Positions 40,758 to 51,154 of a stretch of 64,000 nucleotides of DNA are shown here, one piece after another. The position numbers and the translations under genes were made by a program. Location: positions 1-64,000 of the forward strand of contig NZ_AP025321.1 in the NCBI RefSeq assembly GCF_036492835.1, given 5' to 3'. Numbering within the stretch: position 1 is the first letter of the stretch; each line of letters begins with the position of its first letter. Below the pieces are notes generated by a model, which was not told the DNA's origin, did no database searches, and saw only the letters and a program-made list of their open reading frames with translations. The stretch is from Fulvitalea axinellae. GTDB lineage: Bacteria > Bacteroidota > Bacteroidia > Cytophagales > Cyclobacteriaceae.

Positions 40758-43700
40758 CTAAAGGGGGAAGCTTTTTATGAATTCTATAAATTTTCTGTCG
40801 TTGAAGGCATCTCTTTTCGCCTGATCGAATTGGCCTTTTAAATAGAAAGGATCTTTCTTTTTATCATATTTGTAAATAGTTGGATTTTTCGATATTTCAT
40901 TAACGATTTTCATACCTATCTCATAGATTTCTTTGTTTTTTGAGGGGTTGACCCCCGTTAACACAACATTAGATATGGCGCCTAAGTCTTGTTTATTTTT
41001 AAATTTTTCAGGGAACCAATCTTTATTTATTGCGATTTCCATGTCCTTAATGACATTATTTGCGAATAATAAACGATGAGACTCTATAAGCTCCATATCC
41101 TTATTGTTGGCGTATATATTATATGCTTCCAATCCAAATTTTAAGACTTCAAGAGTAACGGAAATGGCAGAGGTTGCCCGCGTTTTCATTACATTATAGG
41201 TCATACCATTAAGAAACCGCTGTGATTGGAATTTTGGATTATATTTATATCGTCCCATACCCTCTACTTCATGCCTTCCCGTAACATAATGAGGATCATT
41301 CGCTCCATATCCATTGTCAAGGTTTAGCATGTCAGGGAAGGTTGGAAGTGCGGGAGCCTCTATTTGTCCTACTAACGTTGATTTTCCGATGTATCCTGGG
41401 TCCCAAGTGCTTACTAAATTGTGGAAGTTGTCTTCTTCAACGGCAGCTATCTCTGAGCTTCTCCAAGCGGTCCTAAATCCTAGGTTCATATTATCGAGAT
41501 TAATGTGCAGTTCTCCGTTTGTAACCTTTACACGAGCCTCATCTTTATTTAAATATTCTAACCCGTCTAGGTCTACCCCGTCAATCGGGCGGTTAGAAGC
41601 AAATTGATAAGGCGTCAACATCGGGTAACTTTTTGTTAACGGATCCACGCTCAAGAATTTTGCTATAGCCGGGTTATAAATCCTGAACCCGTAGTCATAA
41701 TTCGTATGACCACCCCACTCGCCGTTCTCATCCTTCTCCTTGCCGTTGAACCCATACCTATACTTTCCCGCACTAAAGCTACGCCCTTTCATGGTCAAAC
41801 CAAAGGGGAAATAGTCGTTGGTGGAAAGCACGTCGGGGTTTCCGTCTGCTGAGGCTTTGTCGGAGATTACCGCCAGCACGTTGCCCAGGTGGTTGGTGAG
41901 CTCGTAGTTGCGCAACCCTACGCGCAGGTCTCCCGCCGGGGTGCCCGTCCGCGGGCGGTACAGGCCGAGCCTCGAACTGCCGTACACGGGCTGTTCGGCC
42001 AGCTTACCGTCCTCGTAGGTGGCCATGGGGTTTCCGGAGGCGTCGCGCAGGTAGTGGGTGGTTCTCTCCTCCCCGTCAGGTGTCCTCACGGTCTTGCTTA
42101 TGCGGTTTCCGGAGGCGTCGTAGGCGAAAAGGGTCACCTGCTCTCCCGCGTCCAGGGTTTTGCGCACCCGGGCCACCTTGCCGTCGGGCAACCAGTCTAT
42201 GCGCACCTTGGCGGCCTTGTCCTCCAGAAGGTTGCCGATCTCGTCATACACGTAGTTGTCGGGATCGGTCTGTTCGGCGAAGAGCTCGGGCTTTTCCTCC
42301 GGCACTGGCTCGGCCCTGAACAGGGCCTGGGCGCCGGCCTTCACCTCGAATCCCGGCTTCAGGAGGATCTCCCCGGCCACGGCTTCCACGTCCCTGCCGG
42401 CTTCCACGGAGGCGCCGGCGCCCGAGACGGTCAGCGAGCGGTAGTGCTCCGGCTGTCTGTCGGGCAGGGGCTCGTTGTCGTACACCCTCTCGTCCCAGCC
42501 GGCGGGCTTGGAGCTTCCGCCCACGGCGGCGGCCACCTCGGGATCGTTGAGTACGCGGCGCAGGCGGTTGTCGGCCAGTTCGCCGTCGGCGTCCCGGTTG
42601 TAGGAATAGGAGAACTTATGCCCCAGCTCCCCGTCCTTGTTCCTGCGCTCCAGCGTCAGGATATTGCCGTTGGCGTCGTAGGAATAGTCGGTGTCGTAGG
42701 GCATCACGGCTTCGCGCGCGGCGAAGGCCCCCGTGGCGGCCGCATAGCCCGAAAGACTCCGGGCCTTGACCAGCCGGTTCAGCTGGTCGTACCTGTACAG
42801 CATGCCCTGCACGCCCTTCTCCCTGGCGCCGTCCTGTTCGCCGGCGTAGGGCAGGTCGGTGACCATCCAGGATATGTTGCCGTTGTACAGCCCGCGGTTG
42901 CCGTTTTCGGCCTCCTGCTTTTCCCATAGCCCGGCCTCGCCTTTGGGGGCTTTTCCGGCGTTTACGGGGCTGTAGTCGCCCTCATAGTAGCCCAGCCTGT
43001 AGGCGAAGGCGTCCTTGGCCGCGGCGCTTCCGGGGTCGGATTCGTCCCCCACGGCGTTCACGCCCTTGAGCCATCCCTGCAGGGTGTAGTAGTAGTCCGT
43101 CCCCTGCGGGGCGGCGGCCTGGCCCAGCTCCACGCGGCGCAGGGGCCCGTGGGCGTAGTAGCGGTAGGTGGCTTCGCGGTGCCACACCAGCCTGTCGGCG
43201 GAGGTGTGCACCTCCAGCAGGCGGTTGTCGGCGTCGTAGTCGTAGCGGTGGGCGAACTGGTCGGGCTTTCCGAACTGGTAGAAGACGTAGTTCACGTTTC
43301 CGCTGAGCAAATCGTACACGTAGTCGGTCCGCTTCGGCTCCAGTCCGGACTGGCACTGCACCAGGCTCTTGACATTGCCGTGTATGTCGTAGCTGTAGTG
43401 CGCGGTGACGGCCTCGCCTCCGGGCCCCTCCTCCAGGCGCTCGGTCCAGGATACCCGCTTGCGGAGGTTTTCCGGTTCGAAGTCCTGCGGAAAGCCTTCC
43501 GGCAACAGGTCCTGCGCCGCGCGGCGGTCGTAGTGCGTGCGGGTGACGTGCCTGAGGGTCAGGCCCGCGTCGTCCGGCCCCGGATAGGCGGGGTTGTTCA
43601 GCTTGTCCCGCAGGTCGCCGGGGTCGTCGTCGTCATTGCTTTCCCCGTCGTCCATGGACAGGTCGGTGGCGAATCCCTCCATCTCGCCGCTCTCCACGGT

Positions 43701-46700
43701 ACGGCCCAGGGCGTCGTACTTGATATAGGAGGCCTTGTCCTCTCGGGCCTGCCGGGCGTTCTGCGAGAGGCGCAGGCGCCCCAGCGCGTCGTAGCGGAAG
43801 TGGACGGCTCCCCCGTCGGGGCTCCGTTGCCACGCCAGGCGGTTCAGGGCGTCATATTGGTAGCGCGTGCGCAGGCGGTGGGCCGGGTACAGGCTTTCGT
43901 CCAGGTTTTCCAGGGCCCCGGGATCGACGCCGGAGTCCCGCAGGCGTTTTTTGGCCGCGAGTTCGGCCACCTTCGCCTTGTCCAGCGGGGCCACGCCCTC
44001 GGGGGGCACGGTCTCTTTCAGGTTGCCGGCCTGGTCGTAGTAGTAGAGCGTGTAGTGGTGCTCCTTGGGGGTATACTCGTAGGCCAGGCGGTCGGTCCTG
44101 ATATTGTCCATGCAGGCCGTCTCGCTCAGGCGGTAGAACTCCGACATTTTGGCGCTGTAGAGGCTGTCGACGGTTTGGCGCTTGCGCTCCTCTACGATCC
44201 GCTCCACGTTTTTCTCGCACTGCTCGCGCAGTATGTGCGTGTACTCCGTGGCGGTGTAGACGCGGTAGAACCAGTGGGTGCCGGTGGTGGTAGGGTTTAG
44301 GCAGAGGGTGGGGCGTTTGTTCTCTATCTCGTATTCTTTGACAACCAAAGTTTCGGGAGTAACTAAGTGGCTCCTGTTGGACTCCCAAGGGTTTGAGGGG
44401 CTGAAGTGTTTGTGGTCCAGCAAAAGGCTTGAAAAATAGTCCCCGTGATTAATCCCCCCGTTATCATAGCCTTCAAAAATATTGGGAAGACTTTCGTTGA
44501 CGTAATGTTTCTGCTTGTCAATTTGCTGATGGTTAAACTTAATGCTCAGCTTCAGCCTTTCCATACCGTCTGCTAAAGAGACCTCTCTCTGGCTGGGCGA
44601 GAAGCCGTCCGCATCCATATCTGTCTTGTCCCCGGGCAGTACCTGTTTCCAGCCGAGGTCTGTCTCGTATTCCCATTTGAAAGAGAAAAGGCTTCCGTAT
44701 TCGGACGAGCACGTAACGGGATCGAACATCTGGGCGGATACGAGGGATCTGTCCGCCAATTCGTATTTAACGGAACTTTTCCCCTGAATAAAGTTCGGGA
44801 GCTTAAAAATGATGGGTTCCTGAACGCCTTCCCGGACATTCAGGATTTCTTCCGATTTTATAATGTCCGTATACCTTAGGCCGTTATTGGGGTACACAAG
44901 CAAATCGACACCCAGCTCCGGCCCCTCAAACACTTTCAGAAAATCCAAATTCTCCATTCCGCTATGCTCCAACAGAACACCGCTTTCGTGGGTTTTATGT
45001 GGCCATGACGGAATGGATTTTGAAATCCTGTTGCCGTTTAGTACCGCTTGGGTGGCGTAAATATTTTGGTAGGTGTCAATTTCGTTATAACTCAGGTCCA
45101 AAAAGCGCAGGATTTCGTAGAAAGGCAGATAACCTTCGGGTAGCTCCGCCCCGTCCGGCATTTCGGCCGTCCAAGGCGTGGGAATCTTTGTCAACCTGTT
45201 GTGTCTCAAGGATAGTCCAGGATGTACCTTGGGGCTTCCCCACGGGTAGTCGGTCAGAAGGTTATGGTCCAACCGGAGATGGTGGAACTTATTGTCGGCT
45301 TCCTGATGGCCGCAGTCGTAACAATGGTGGTTAAAAGGGTGTATCAGTTTAGGCAGTTCCGAAATCATATTCCGGGACAAGTCCAATGTTGATATTCCCC
45401 TATATTCCACCTCTTCCTCACCCCAATCGTCCGTAATGGTAACCGCGTACGCTTTGCTTAGCATCTGGGGCATTTCCTGAAACCTGTTTCCCGCCAAAAA
45501 AAGTCGCTCCAGCCCGGAACGGATAAGGTTTTCAAATCCCGACGGAATATTTAGCAACAAATTGTCGTTGAGGTCCAAAGTGTTCAGTCCCGCAAATTTT
45601 TGGCAGAACGCGGCAGGGACAGCCTCTATCTTGGCGCCCGCCACCCCAAGAGTTTTTAGGTTTCCGAACCGTGACGGATCCATCAAATCGTCGAGAACGG
45701 ATGGCGACAGTTTGTTTCCTCCGATGTCGAGGACCTTTAGGCCGGGGAAAAGATCATTTTTGCCGAAATCACCGGGCAGTGCCAGAAGTTTATTGTTGCG
45801 GAGATATATCTGTTTGGTGTTTCCGCTTCCGGAAGGAAGACTTGAGATTTCGTTGTTGTTGAGGAAAATTGAGCCGTAGGTCTTTGCCCAGAAGTTTTCC
45901 GGGAGTCCGGACAGTTGGTTATAGGATAAAAACACTACGGGCATAGCGTATAAACCCTCGTAATCCCCTTCATAATCAGGCCGGGGAATGGAGAGGCTTT
46001 CGGGAATCCCCCGGACCAAGTTGTTCGAAAAGTTAAGCAGGGTTATATTTTTGGAAGTGATCCTGTCGGGAAGTCCGACGATCTTGTTGCTGTTTATGTC
46101 GAATTTTTCCAGATAAGTCAATTCTCCCAGATCCGGAATTTTACCGTCCAGACTGTTATGGTGGAGAATCACCACCCTCAAGTTTTCAAGTTGGGAGATC
46201 GATGGGGACACAGGGCCGGAGAACGCGTTCGCGCTAAGGTCAAGGGTCTCCAGGTCCGCAAAGGCCGAAAGGTCCGGCATTTCCCCCGAAAGGCTGTTGG
46301 AGGCCAAAACCAGCGTGGTTAGGCCGGGCATATCGAGTGGGGGGACGCTTCCCCGGAGTTTGTTGTTTTCCAGATTCAGGGAGGTAAGCTTCCTGAAGTC
46401 GTTGATACTGGCCGGAATGTTTCCGTCAAGCGAAGCCGAATACAGTTCTATTCCCGTCACGTGCCCGTCCATTACGGTCAAGCCCGCAAGGTCCGAAACG
46501 GACACCGATGCCGGGTCCTGGACAAAAGATTTCCACAGGGCTTTGCTTTCGGGATAGAGATAATAGCTTCCGTGCCAATCGTCCCCTCCCGTAGCGTTGT
46601 AGAGGTCGACCAGCGCGTCGATTTCCTTTTTGGGGATAGAGGGGTTGGCCATGTCGGTGTTGGCTGTCGGGGCCACGGCCCCGATCCCCATCACGGCCAA

Positions 46701-49700
46701 GGCGTCGGCCATGATCTTGTCCTCGTCGCTTTGGACCTGTTTTTCCGCCGACTTCCGGCTCAGGGACGGCGGAACGAAGCCCGCGGAGGCCGAGGGGTTT
46801 TCCGGTGCCGCCCGTACGGAATTGCCCGAGGCTGACGCCACCCGGGAGCTCCCCTGTCCGAAGGCGGGGAAGGGTTCGGGCACGACAATCTCTTTCTCCT
46901 CGGCGCATCCGAAGGGGTTCTCTATGACGAACTCCTTCTCGACGATATCGCAATCCTTTTCTTTGAACATCGCTATGATGGCGTCCAGGTCGGGGTCCAC
47001 GCCCACGTCGGCCTTGTCGAAGAAGCCGAACATGAAGGCCAGGTGTTTTTTTCTCCGGAAATAGGAGACGATGTGTTCGGTAAGAATCTCCTTCTCCCCT
47101 TCCTCCAGCACGGTGCCGCACAGCGAGGTCACGGCCTTTATCTGCAGGTCCACACGGTCGGCGTTTATATCCGTTCCGGTGTTCAGGCTCACGTACCCGT
47201 CGTCCAGGCCCAGAGTGTTTTTGAATTTGTCGACCTGATTGTCAAAATCGTCCTTGTCCTTCCACCCGTCGGGGAACGAGGCCTCGGGGTTTTTCTTTTC
47301 GGCCATGGCGGGGCAGGACCACTCCTTCTGTTCCTCGCCCTCCCCCACTTCTATGCCGTCCCGGGCCATCTCGCGCACCAGGAGTTTCTTGGCCTCCTCG
47401 TAATACCCGCGGTAGATGTCCCAGCGCTGCTTGTCGATCTTGTCGGCAAGCGCCTCGCCGGTCTCGGTGCGGAGCAGTTCGGCGTAGAGCACGTGTACGG
47501 GGCTGGCGCCCTTTTCCGGCGCCTTCCAGAAGTCCCTGTCCTGCGGGTCGGCTATGCGCTCGGCGCTTCCGCGCAGGTCGTCGCCCAGCTCGAACTCCAT
47601 CAGGTCCCAGAACCGGTCCTCCTTTTTCTTGCCGTACCCTTGGGTGAAGAAGGGGTCGTGCTCCAGCAGGTATTCCGTCACGGCGAACTCTTCCCGGTAC
47701 TTGTTCCCGGGCACGGCCAGGGCCTCGTCCCTCAGGGCCTTCCACTCCCGTTTCCGGCTGAGCTGCATGGCGTACACCTCGCCGGCGACGTTGTCCGCGC
47801 AGTACTCGTATTCGCAGTGGCGGTCGTGGGCGCGGATATTCTCCTCGTTTATCTCTATGCCCTTATCGTCCAGGTCGGAGAGTATCTCGGTCATGATGCT
47901 CTCGCACTCGGCGTTGGCGTTGTCGAGGAAGGCCTCGGCGATCAGCTCCTCGGCTCCGGCTCCCCCGCCGTCGACGGGACAGTCCTCTTTCAGCACGGTT
48001 ATCATCTCTGTGTAATGCTCCTCGATAGCCTCTATCTCGGCGGTCAGGTCGATGCTGTTCCGGATCTCCTCTACGCTCCAGTCCCGCACCCGGACCTCCT
48101 TGTACACGGCGTATTCCCCGATCTCCGCGAGGACGGCGGTCATGGGTTCGGGCTCAAGGGCGCTGACGGCCTCGCAGTTCGAGGCGTTAAGGTCGGCGGT
48201 CAGGATATCGGTGACTTTGCCGGAGGGGTTGCGCAGGGGCACGCGGTCGCCGGCCGGATCTATCAGGTAGAACGTCACCGCGTAGCGGCACTCCATGCAT
48301 CCCGCCACGGCGATTTCTTTGGCCTGCGCGGCCAGGTTGTAGGTGAAGGTGTAGGCGGTGTTGGGCGCCACGTTCAGGAATCGGTATTCGGTGATCCTGC
48401 GGTCGCCCGAAGTGACGTGCCGGCCGGTGAGGTCCACCTCCAGCGTCTGGCTCCCCTCCCCGATGCTTGCGAGCGGGTCCACGTTTCCGGGGGCCTCTCC
48501 GGTGAGGGCCGTGGCCACGGTTTTTCCCCTCAGGTCGGTGTAGACCAGGGAGGCCTGCCCGTTGGGGTCCACGGTGGCTTTTTTGCGGTATTGCGAGGCG
48601 TCCCCGGCGTTGGGGCCGAACAGGCGGTACAGCTCCTCCTGCGAGGGATCGGTGTAGAAGTGCCTTACGGCCCTTCCCCCGCCGTCTCGGAAGGCCTCCC
48701 CGGCGCCGGCCTGGCGCCGTACCCTGCCGGTGGCGTCGCGGGTGTATTCGGTATGGGCGTAGGCGTAACCTTCGGCGTCGGGAATCATGGCGCCCGCCTG
48801 GGTGTTGGCGTCGGGGTTGCGGGGGGAGTAGTACCTCGCGGCGCCGGACCCGTCGTCGAGCTTCGCGTTTTCGGCCCTGCCGTTGTCGTAGAGGTTCCGC
48901 TCTTTCCCCCGTTTCCCTCCGGGCGTGGCGAAGGCGTTGAAGTCGGGGATATAGTCGAGCGTGCGCTCTTGGGCGGGAACCGCCAGCGGCGTGGCGGAGG
49001 GGCGCCCTTCGTAGTCGTAGAAATTCTCTGCCACGGCCACGCGGTTTTCGGTGCCCAGGTCGGTGATGGCTTGCCTGTTGCGCATGCCGTCGTCGAAGTA
49101 GCTTACGGAGGTCTTGCGTTTGCCCTCCTCGGCGAATCCGGTGACGCGCTGCCAGTGTTCGCCGGACTTGCCGGCTATCTGCATGCCGTAGTTCTTGTAG
49201 TCCCAGCCTTCGGCCCCGGCGAACATCCAGGGGCCCGTTTCCCTTGCGGTTCCGCCTTTTCCGTCATCGGTATAGGCCACGGCCCGCACGCGGGCGAATA
49301 TCCTGCCTTCGGGATGCAGGGCGTCGATGTGGATCCGGGTGTCCCGGACGCTTACGCGTACGGGTTCCTTGTAGGTGTAGGGGTCGGTGATTCCGGGTTC
49401 GTAACCTCCGTCCCGCATGTCGACGAACACCCACTCGGCGTCGTATTCGGAAACGCCCGCTCCGGCGGACTCCCAGGAGAGCAGGGCGCGGTGCGATTTG
49501 GCGCGGACATTGTCCAGGTGGACCCCGAACGTCGCCTCCAGATCGGCCTCGGGTTTCGAGTGCCAGTTTTCGGTCAGCTCCACGCCGTCGACGGGTACTT
49601 TACCCTCGGTTGTAATGGAGGTGACGGCCAGGCTGTATTGGTTGCCTCCGTCGCAGTCGAGGTCGTTGCCGGTGTGGAAACGGCGCTGGGCGTAGCGTCC

Positions 49701-50087
49701 GGCCCGTGAGTCTAGCGAAAGGGAGAACACGGCCAGAGGCTCTTCCTGGCTCGCCTTGCGGAGCTCCACCCCCAGGGTCAGCTTCCAGGGGCCGTCGTCC
49801 AGTTTTCCGAGCCCGTTGTCGGCCAGGACTAGTTCCAGGGCGTACTCGCCCTCGGGGCAGGCGTTGCCCCCGAAGGGGTTGTAGGGCTTGCCCTCCTCCA
49901 GTTCGGAGAGGGGAAAGGTCTTGGCCAAGGCCAGTTTGGCCTTCGTCCGACCGTCGCGCCCGGTGAGGGCCCAGCCGGGGATTTCGGGGCCGTCTTGCGC
50001 CATCGTAGGCGTTATGGCCGTCCATATCGCGAAAAGTGTGGCCAGGGCGCGCAGGCCAGCCTTGGCGATGGGATTCTCGAAAAACAT
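40758..50087 (-). CDS. RHS/YD-repeat protein with a different LRR insert and tip
   Basis: 3109 residues; signal peptide MFFENPIAKAGLRALATLF ... MAQ. Residues 1-1171 and 1924-2780 are nearly identical to the first RHS protein, including at DNA level with no indel in the N-terminal block and a one-codon insertion in the core (GQAAAPQG against GQAAPQG). Residues 1171-1924 are a different LRR block under the same cap (LVDLYNATGGDDW): LTSLNLENNKLRGSVPPLD, LETLDLSANAFSGPVSPS. The tip (2780-3109) starts GFNGKEKDENGEWGG and DPLTKSYPMLTPYQFASNR, is AT-rich and matches no motif I know; an HEVEG sequence is present but is not HExxH. Followed by a candidate immunity lipoprotein. The tip could be a toxin of unknown type. 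Confidence 0.9.
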   Translation of the reverse strand: MFFENPIAKAGLRALATLFAIWTAITPTMAQDGPEIPGWALTGRDGRTKAKLALAKTFPLSELEEGKPYNPFGGNACPEGEYALELVLADNGLGKLDDGPWKLTLGVELRKASQEEPLAVFSLSLDSRAGRYAQRRFHTGNDLDCDGGNQYSLAVTSITTEGKVPVDGVELTENWHSKPEADLEATFGVHLDNVRAKSHRALLSWESAGAGVSEYDAEWVFVDMRDGGYEPGITDPYTYKEPVRVSVRDTRIHIDALHPEGRIFARVRAVAYTDDGKGGTARETGPWMFAGAEGWDYKNYGMQIAGKSGEHWQRVTGFAEEGKRKTSVSYFDDGMRNRQAITDLGTENRVAVAENFYDYEGRPSATPLAVPAQERTLDYIPDFNAFATPGGKRGKERNLYDNGRAENAKLDDGSGAARYYSPRNPDANTQAGAMIPDAEGYAYAHTEYTRDATGRVRRQAGAGEAFRDGGGRAVRHFYTDPSQEELYRLFGPNAGDASQYRKKATVDPNGQASLVYTDLRGKTVATALTGEAPGNVDPLASIGEGSQTLEVDLTGRHVTSGDRRITEYRFLNVAPNTAYTFTYNLAAQAKEIAVAGCMECRYAVTFYLIDPAGDRVPLRNPSGKVTDILTADLNASNCEAVSALEPEPMTAVLAEIGEYAVYKEVRVRDWSVEEIRNSIDLTAEIEAIEEHYTEMITVLKEDCPVDGGGAGAEELIAEAFLDNANAECESIMTEILSDLDDKGIEINEENIRAHDRHCEYEYCADNVAGEVYAMQLSRKREWKALRDEALAVPGNKYREEFAVTEYLLEHDPFFTQGYGKKKEDRFWDLMEFELGDDLRGSAERIADPQDRDFWKAPEKGASPVHVLYAELLRTETGEALADKIDKQRWDIYRGYYEEAKKLLVREMARDGIEVGEGEEQKEWSCPAMAEKKNPEASFPDGWKDKDDFDNQVDKFKNTLGLDDGYVSLNTGTDINADRVDLQIKAVTSLCGTVLEEGEKEILTEHIVSYFRRKKHLAFMFGFFDKADVGVDPDLDAIIAMFKEKDCDIVEKEFVIENPFGCAEEKEIVVPEPFPAFGQGSSRVASASGNSVRAAPENPSASAGFVPPSLSRKSAEKQVQSDEDKIMADALAVMGIGAVAPTANTDMANPSIPKKEIDALVDLYNATGGDDWHGSYYLYPESKALWKSFVQDPASVSVSDLAGLTVMDGHVTGIELYSASLDGNIPASINDFRKLTSLNLENNKLRGSVPPLDMPGLTTLVLASNSLSGEMPDLSAFADLETLDLSANAFSGPVSPSISQLENLRVVILHHNSLDGKIPDLGELTYLEKFDINSNKIVGLPDRITSKNITLLNFSNNLVRGIPESLSIPRPDYEGDYEGLYAMPVVFLSYNQLSGLPENFWAKTYGSIFLNNNEISSLPSGSGNTKQIYLRNNKLLALPGDFGKNDLFPGLKVLDIGGNKLSPSVLDDLMDPSRFGNLKTLGVAGAKIEAVPAAFCQKFAGLNTLDLNDNLLLNIPSGFENLIRSGLERLFLAGNRFQEMPQMLSKAYAVTITDDWGEEEVEYRGISTLDLSRNMISELPKLIHPFNHHCYDCGHQEADNKFHHLRLDHNLLTDYPWGSPKVHPGLSLRHNRLTKIPTPWTAEMPDGAELPEGYLPFYEILRFLDLSYNEIDTYQNIYATQAVLNGNRISKSIPSWPHKTHESGVLLEHSGMENLDFLKVFEGPELGVDLLVYPNNGLRYTDIIKSEEILNVREGVQEPIIFKLPNFIQGKSSVKYELADRSLVSAQMFDPVTCSSEYGSLFSFKWEYETDLGWKQVLPGDKTDMDADGFSPSQREVSLADGMERLKLSIKFNHQQIDKQKHYVNESLPNIFEGYDNGGINHGDYFSSLLLDHKHFSPSNPWESNRSHLVTPETLVVKEYEIENKRPTLCLNPTTTGTHWFYRVYTATEYTHILREQCEKNVERIVEERKRQTVDSLYSAKMSEFYRLSETACMDNIRTDRLAYEYTPKEHHYTLYYYDQAGNLKETVPPEGVAPLDKAKVAELAAKKRLRDSGVDPGALENLDESLYPAHRLRTRYQYDALNRLAWQRSPDGGAVHFRYDALGRLRLSQNARQAREDKASYIKYDALGRTVESGEMEGFATDLSMDDGESNDDDDPGDLRDKLNNPAYPGPDDAGLTLRHVTRTHYDRRAAQDLLPEGFPQDFEPENLRKRVSWTERLEEGPGGEAVTAHYSYDIHGNVKSLVQCQSGLEPKRTDYVYDLLSGNVNYVFYQFGKPDQFAHRYDYDADNRLLEVHTSADRLVWHREATYRYYAHGPLRRVELGQAAAPQGTDYYYTLQGWLKGVNAVGDESDPGSAAAKDAFAYRLGYYEGDYSPVNAGKAPKGEAGLWEKQEAENGNRGLYNGNISWMVTDLPYAGEQDGAREKGVQGMLYRYDQLNRLVKARSLSGYAAATGAFAAREAVMPYDTDYSYDANGNILTLERRNKDGELGHKFSYSYNRDADGELADNRLRRVLNDPEVAAAVGGSSKPAGWDERVYDNEPLPDRQPEHYRSLTVSGAGASVEAGRDVEAVAGEILLKPGFEVKAGAQALFRAEPVPEEKPELFAEQTDPDNYVYDEIGNLLEDKAAKVRIDWLPDGKVARVRKTLDAGEQVTLFAYDASGNRISKTVRTPDGEERTTHYLRDASGNPMATYEDGKLAEQPVYGSSRLGLYRPRTGTPAGDLRVGLRNYELTNHLGNVLAVISDKASADGNPDVLSTNDYFPFGLTMKGRSFSAGKYRYGFNGKEKDENGEWGGHTNYDYGFRIYNPAIAKFLSVDPLTKSYPMLTPYQFASNRPIDGVDLDGLEYLNKDEARVKVTNGELHINLDNMNLGFRTAWRSSEIAAVEEDNFHNLVSTWDPGYIGKSTLVGQIEAPALPTFPDMLNLDNGYGANDPHYVTGRHEVEGMGRYKYNPKFQSQRFLNGMTYNVMKTRATSAISVTLEVLKFGLEAYNIYANNKDMELIESHRLLFANNVIKDMEIAINKDWFPEKFKNKQDLGAISNVVLTGVNPSKNKEIYEIGMKIVNEISKNPTIYKYDKKKDPFYLKGQFDQAKRDAFNDRKFIEFIKSFPL

Positions 50088-50325
50088 GTCGTGTCGGTTT
50101 AAAAATATCTTTTTCCCCGTATGCGAATCCGAATAGCTTCGTAATGGGGCGTAAAAATCTACGTTATTAATGTCCGGAGCACGGAAGCTACCCGCTACGC
50201 TCTTTCTAGGGACGTTTAAGAATTATTTCCCGGTCTGGGTTTTCGGTGGAAAGCAGACTAATCAGAACAGGACTTAGGTGCCTAATACCTGAGTTCAAAG
50301 TCCTAATGGGTTATGCTATAATCTT
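50088..50325. other. Intergenic region upstream of RHS 2
   Basis: 238 nt. 50088-50109 is shared with the RHS 1 upstream region. AGGACTT (50269-50275) pairs with AAGTCCT (50298-50304) around an inner AGGT/ACCT, a hairpin behind the LolA-like gene without a clear T-run. Confidence 0.5.
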
Positions 50326-51072
50326 TTATCGTCCCAAAACGTTTTTTAGCTTAGCCATCGCGTTTTTGTCCGGGCAATGGAACCTAAGCTCTCCGAATTC
50401 GCCCTTGGGTTTTATTTTTCCTTTGTCGGAGCTTAAGTAACGTTCCGGCCGAAAATAGTTAGAGTCCACCGGGCTTTGGCTATCGAACACTTCGAATACA
50501 ATCCTTACTTTGTTCCCGTTGCCAAAGCGTTTCGGGTCGTACCGGTAAACCATCTCTTTAGGCTTATGGTCCTTTTTTCCGATATGCAGTTCCATTTCCT
50601 TTATATGTCCCTGCCCTTCACCAAAGACGAAAATCTCCACGTTATCTTTTTTATCCTCCGTATGCCGGAGTGTTTTGTATTGTTTGAGGATCTTGTCCAT
50701 GTTCTGCAGCAGTTGGGCTCCCTGTCTTGCCTTTCTGGCTTCCAAGGGCGTACGTACCCTGCAAAGCAATTGCTTCATGTCCGTTCTGGCCTGAAAGATC
50801 AGCCCGTCGCAAACCATGGTTTCCGATCCGTTGAATCGGTTCCAGAAATTATTGCCCGAAAACCGCACTTCGGCCGTATGGTCATAGTAGGGCAAAGAAT
50901 CGCTTTCGCGCAGGCCCATAACCCGCATTTTGGCATACAGTCGTTCGGCTCCCTCGAAGTGGCGGGAGAGCTCGGACAACCGGGCTTTGGCTTTGTTTTC
51001 CTCTTGGCCTTGGGCAAAAGATCCGAATGACAGCAAGGTCCAGAGTATTGCCAGGAAAAGTGTATATCTCAT
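50326..51072 (-). CDS. Exported protein, possibly LolA-like
   Basis: 248 residues from the ATG at 51072 (signal peptide MRYTLFLAILWTLLSFGSFA); an earlier ATG at 51090 would add six polar residues. The beta-strand-rich body (YYDHTAEVRFSGNNFWNRF; KEMELHIGKKDHKPKEMVY; VRIVFEVFDSQSPVDSNYF) followed by ERYLSSDKGKIKPKGEFG resembles the half-barrel LolA/LolB-like fold of Bacteroidetes, by impression only. It follows the giant Ig-like gene by 82 nt on the same strand and may help place that protein or a lipoprotein partner at the outer membrane. Function uncertain. Confidence 0.7.
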   Translation of the reverse strand: MRYTLFLAILWTLLSFGSFAQGQEENKAKARLSELSRHFEGAERLYAKMRVMGLRESDSLPYYDHTAEVRFSGNNFWNRFNGSETMVCDGLIFQARTDMKQLLCRVRTPLEARKARQGAQLLQNMDKILKQYKTLRHTEDKKDNVEIFVFGEGQGHIKEMELHIGKKDHKPKEMVYRYDPKRFGNGNKVRIVFEVFDSQSPVDSNYFRPERYLSSDKGKIKPKGEFGELRFHCPDKNAMAKLKNVLGR

Positions 51073-51154
51073 AGTGTCTGTTATTTGCAAGGATGTCCGG
51101 TAACGGATTGTGAAATTTTAGTAACCCATATTTTAATGCTTCTCTCTAGACTTC

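Noticed and set aside
41250-41280. HEVEG in the RHS 2 tip considered as a metallopeptidase motif
   Set aside because: The fifth residue is Gly, not His, so the HExxH pattern is not met.
47043-49709. 888-codon open frame on the plus strand opposite RHS 2 (and a matching 738-codon frame at 37047-39263)
   Set aside because: Antisense shadow of the GC-rich RHS coding strand. Composition is Val/Gly/His/Leu-rich with no domain, and it exists in both copies only because the coding strand is conserved.
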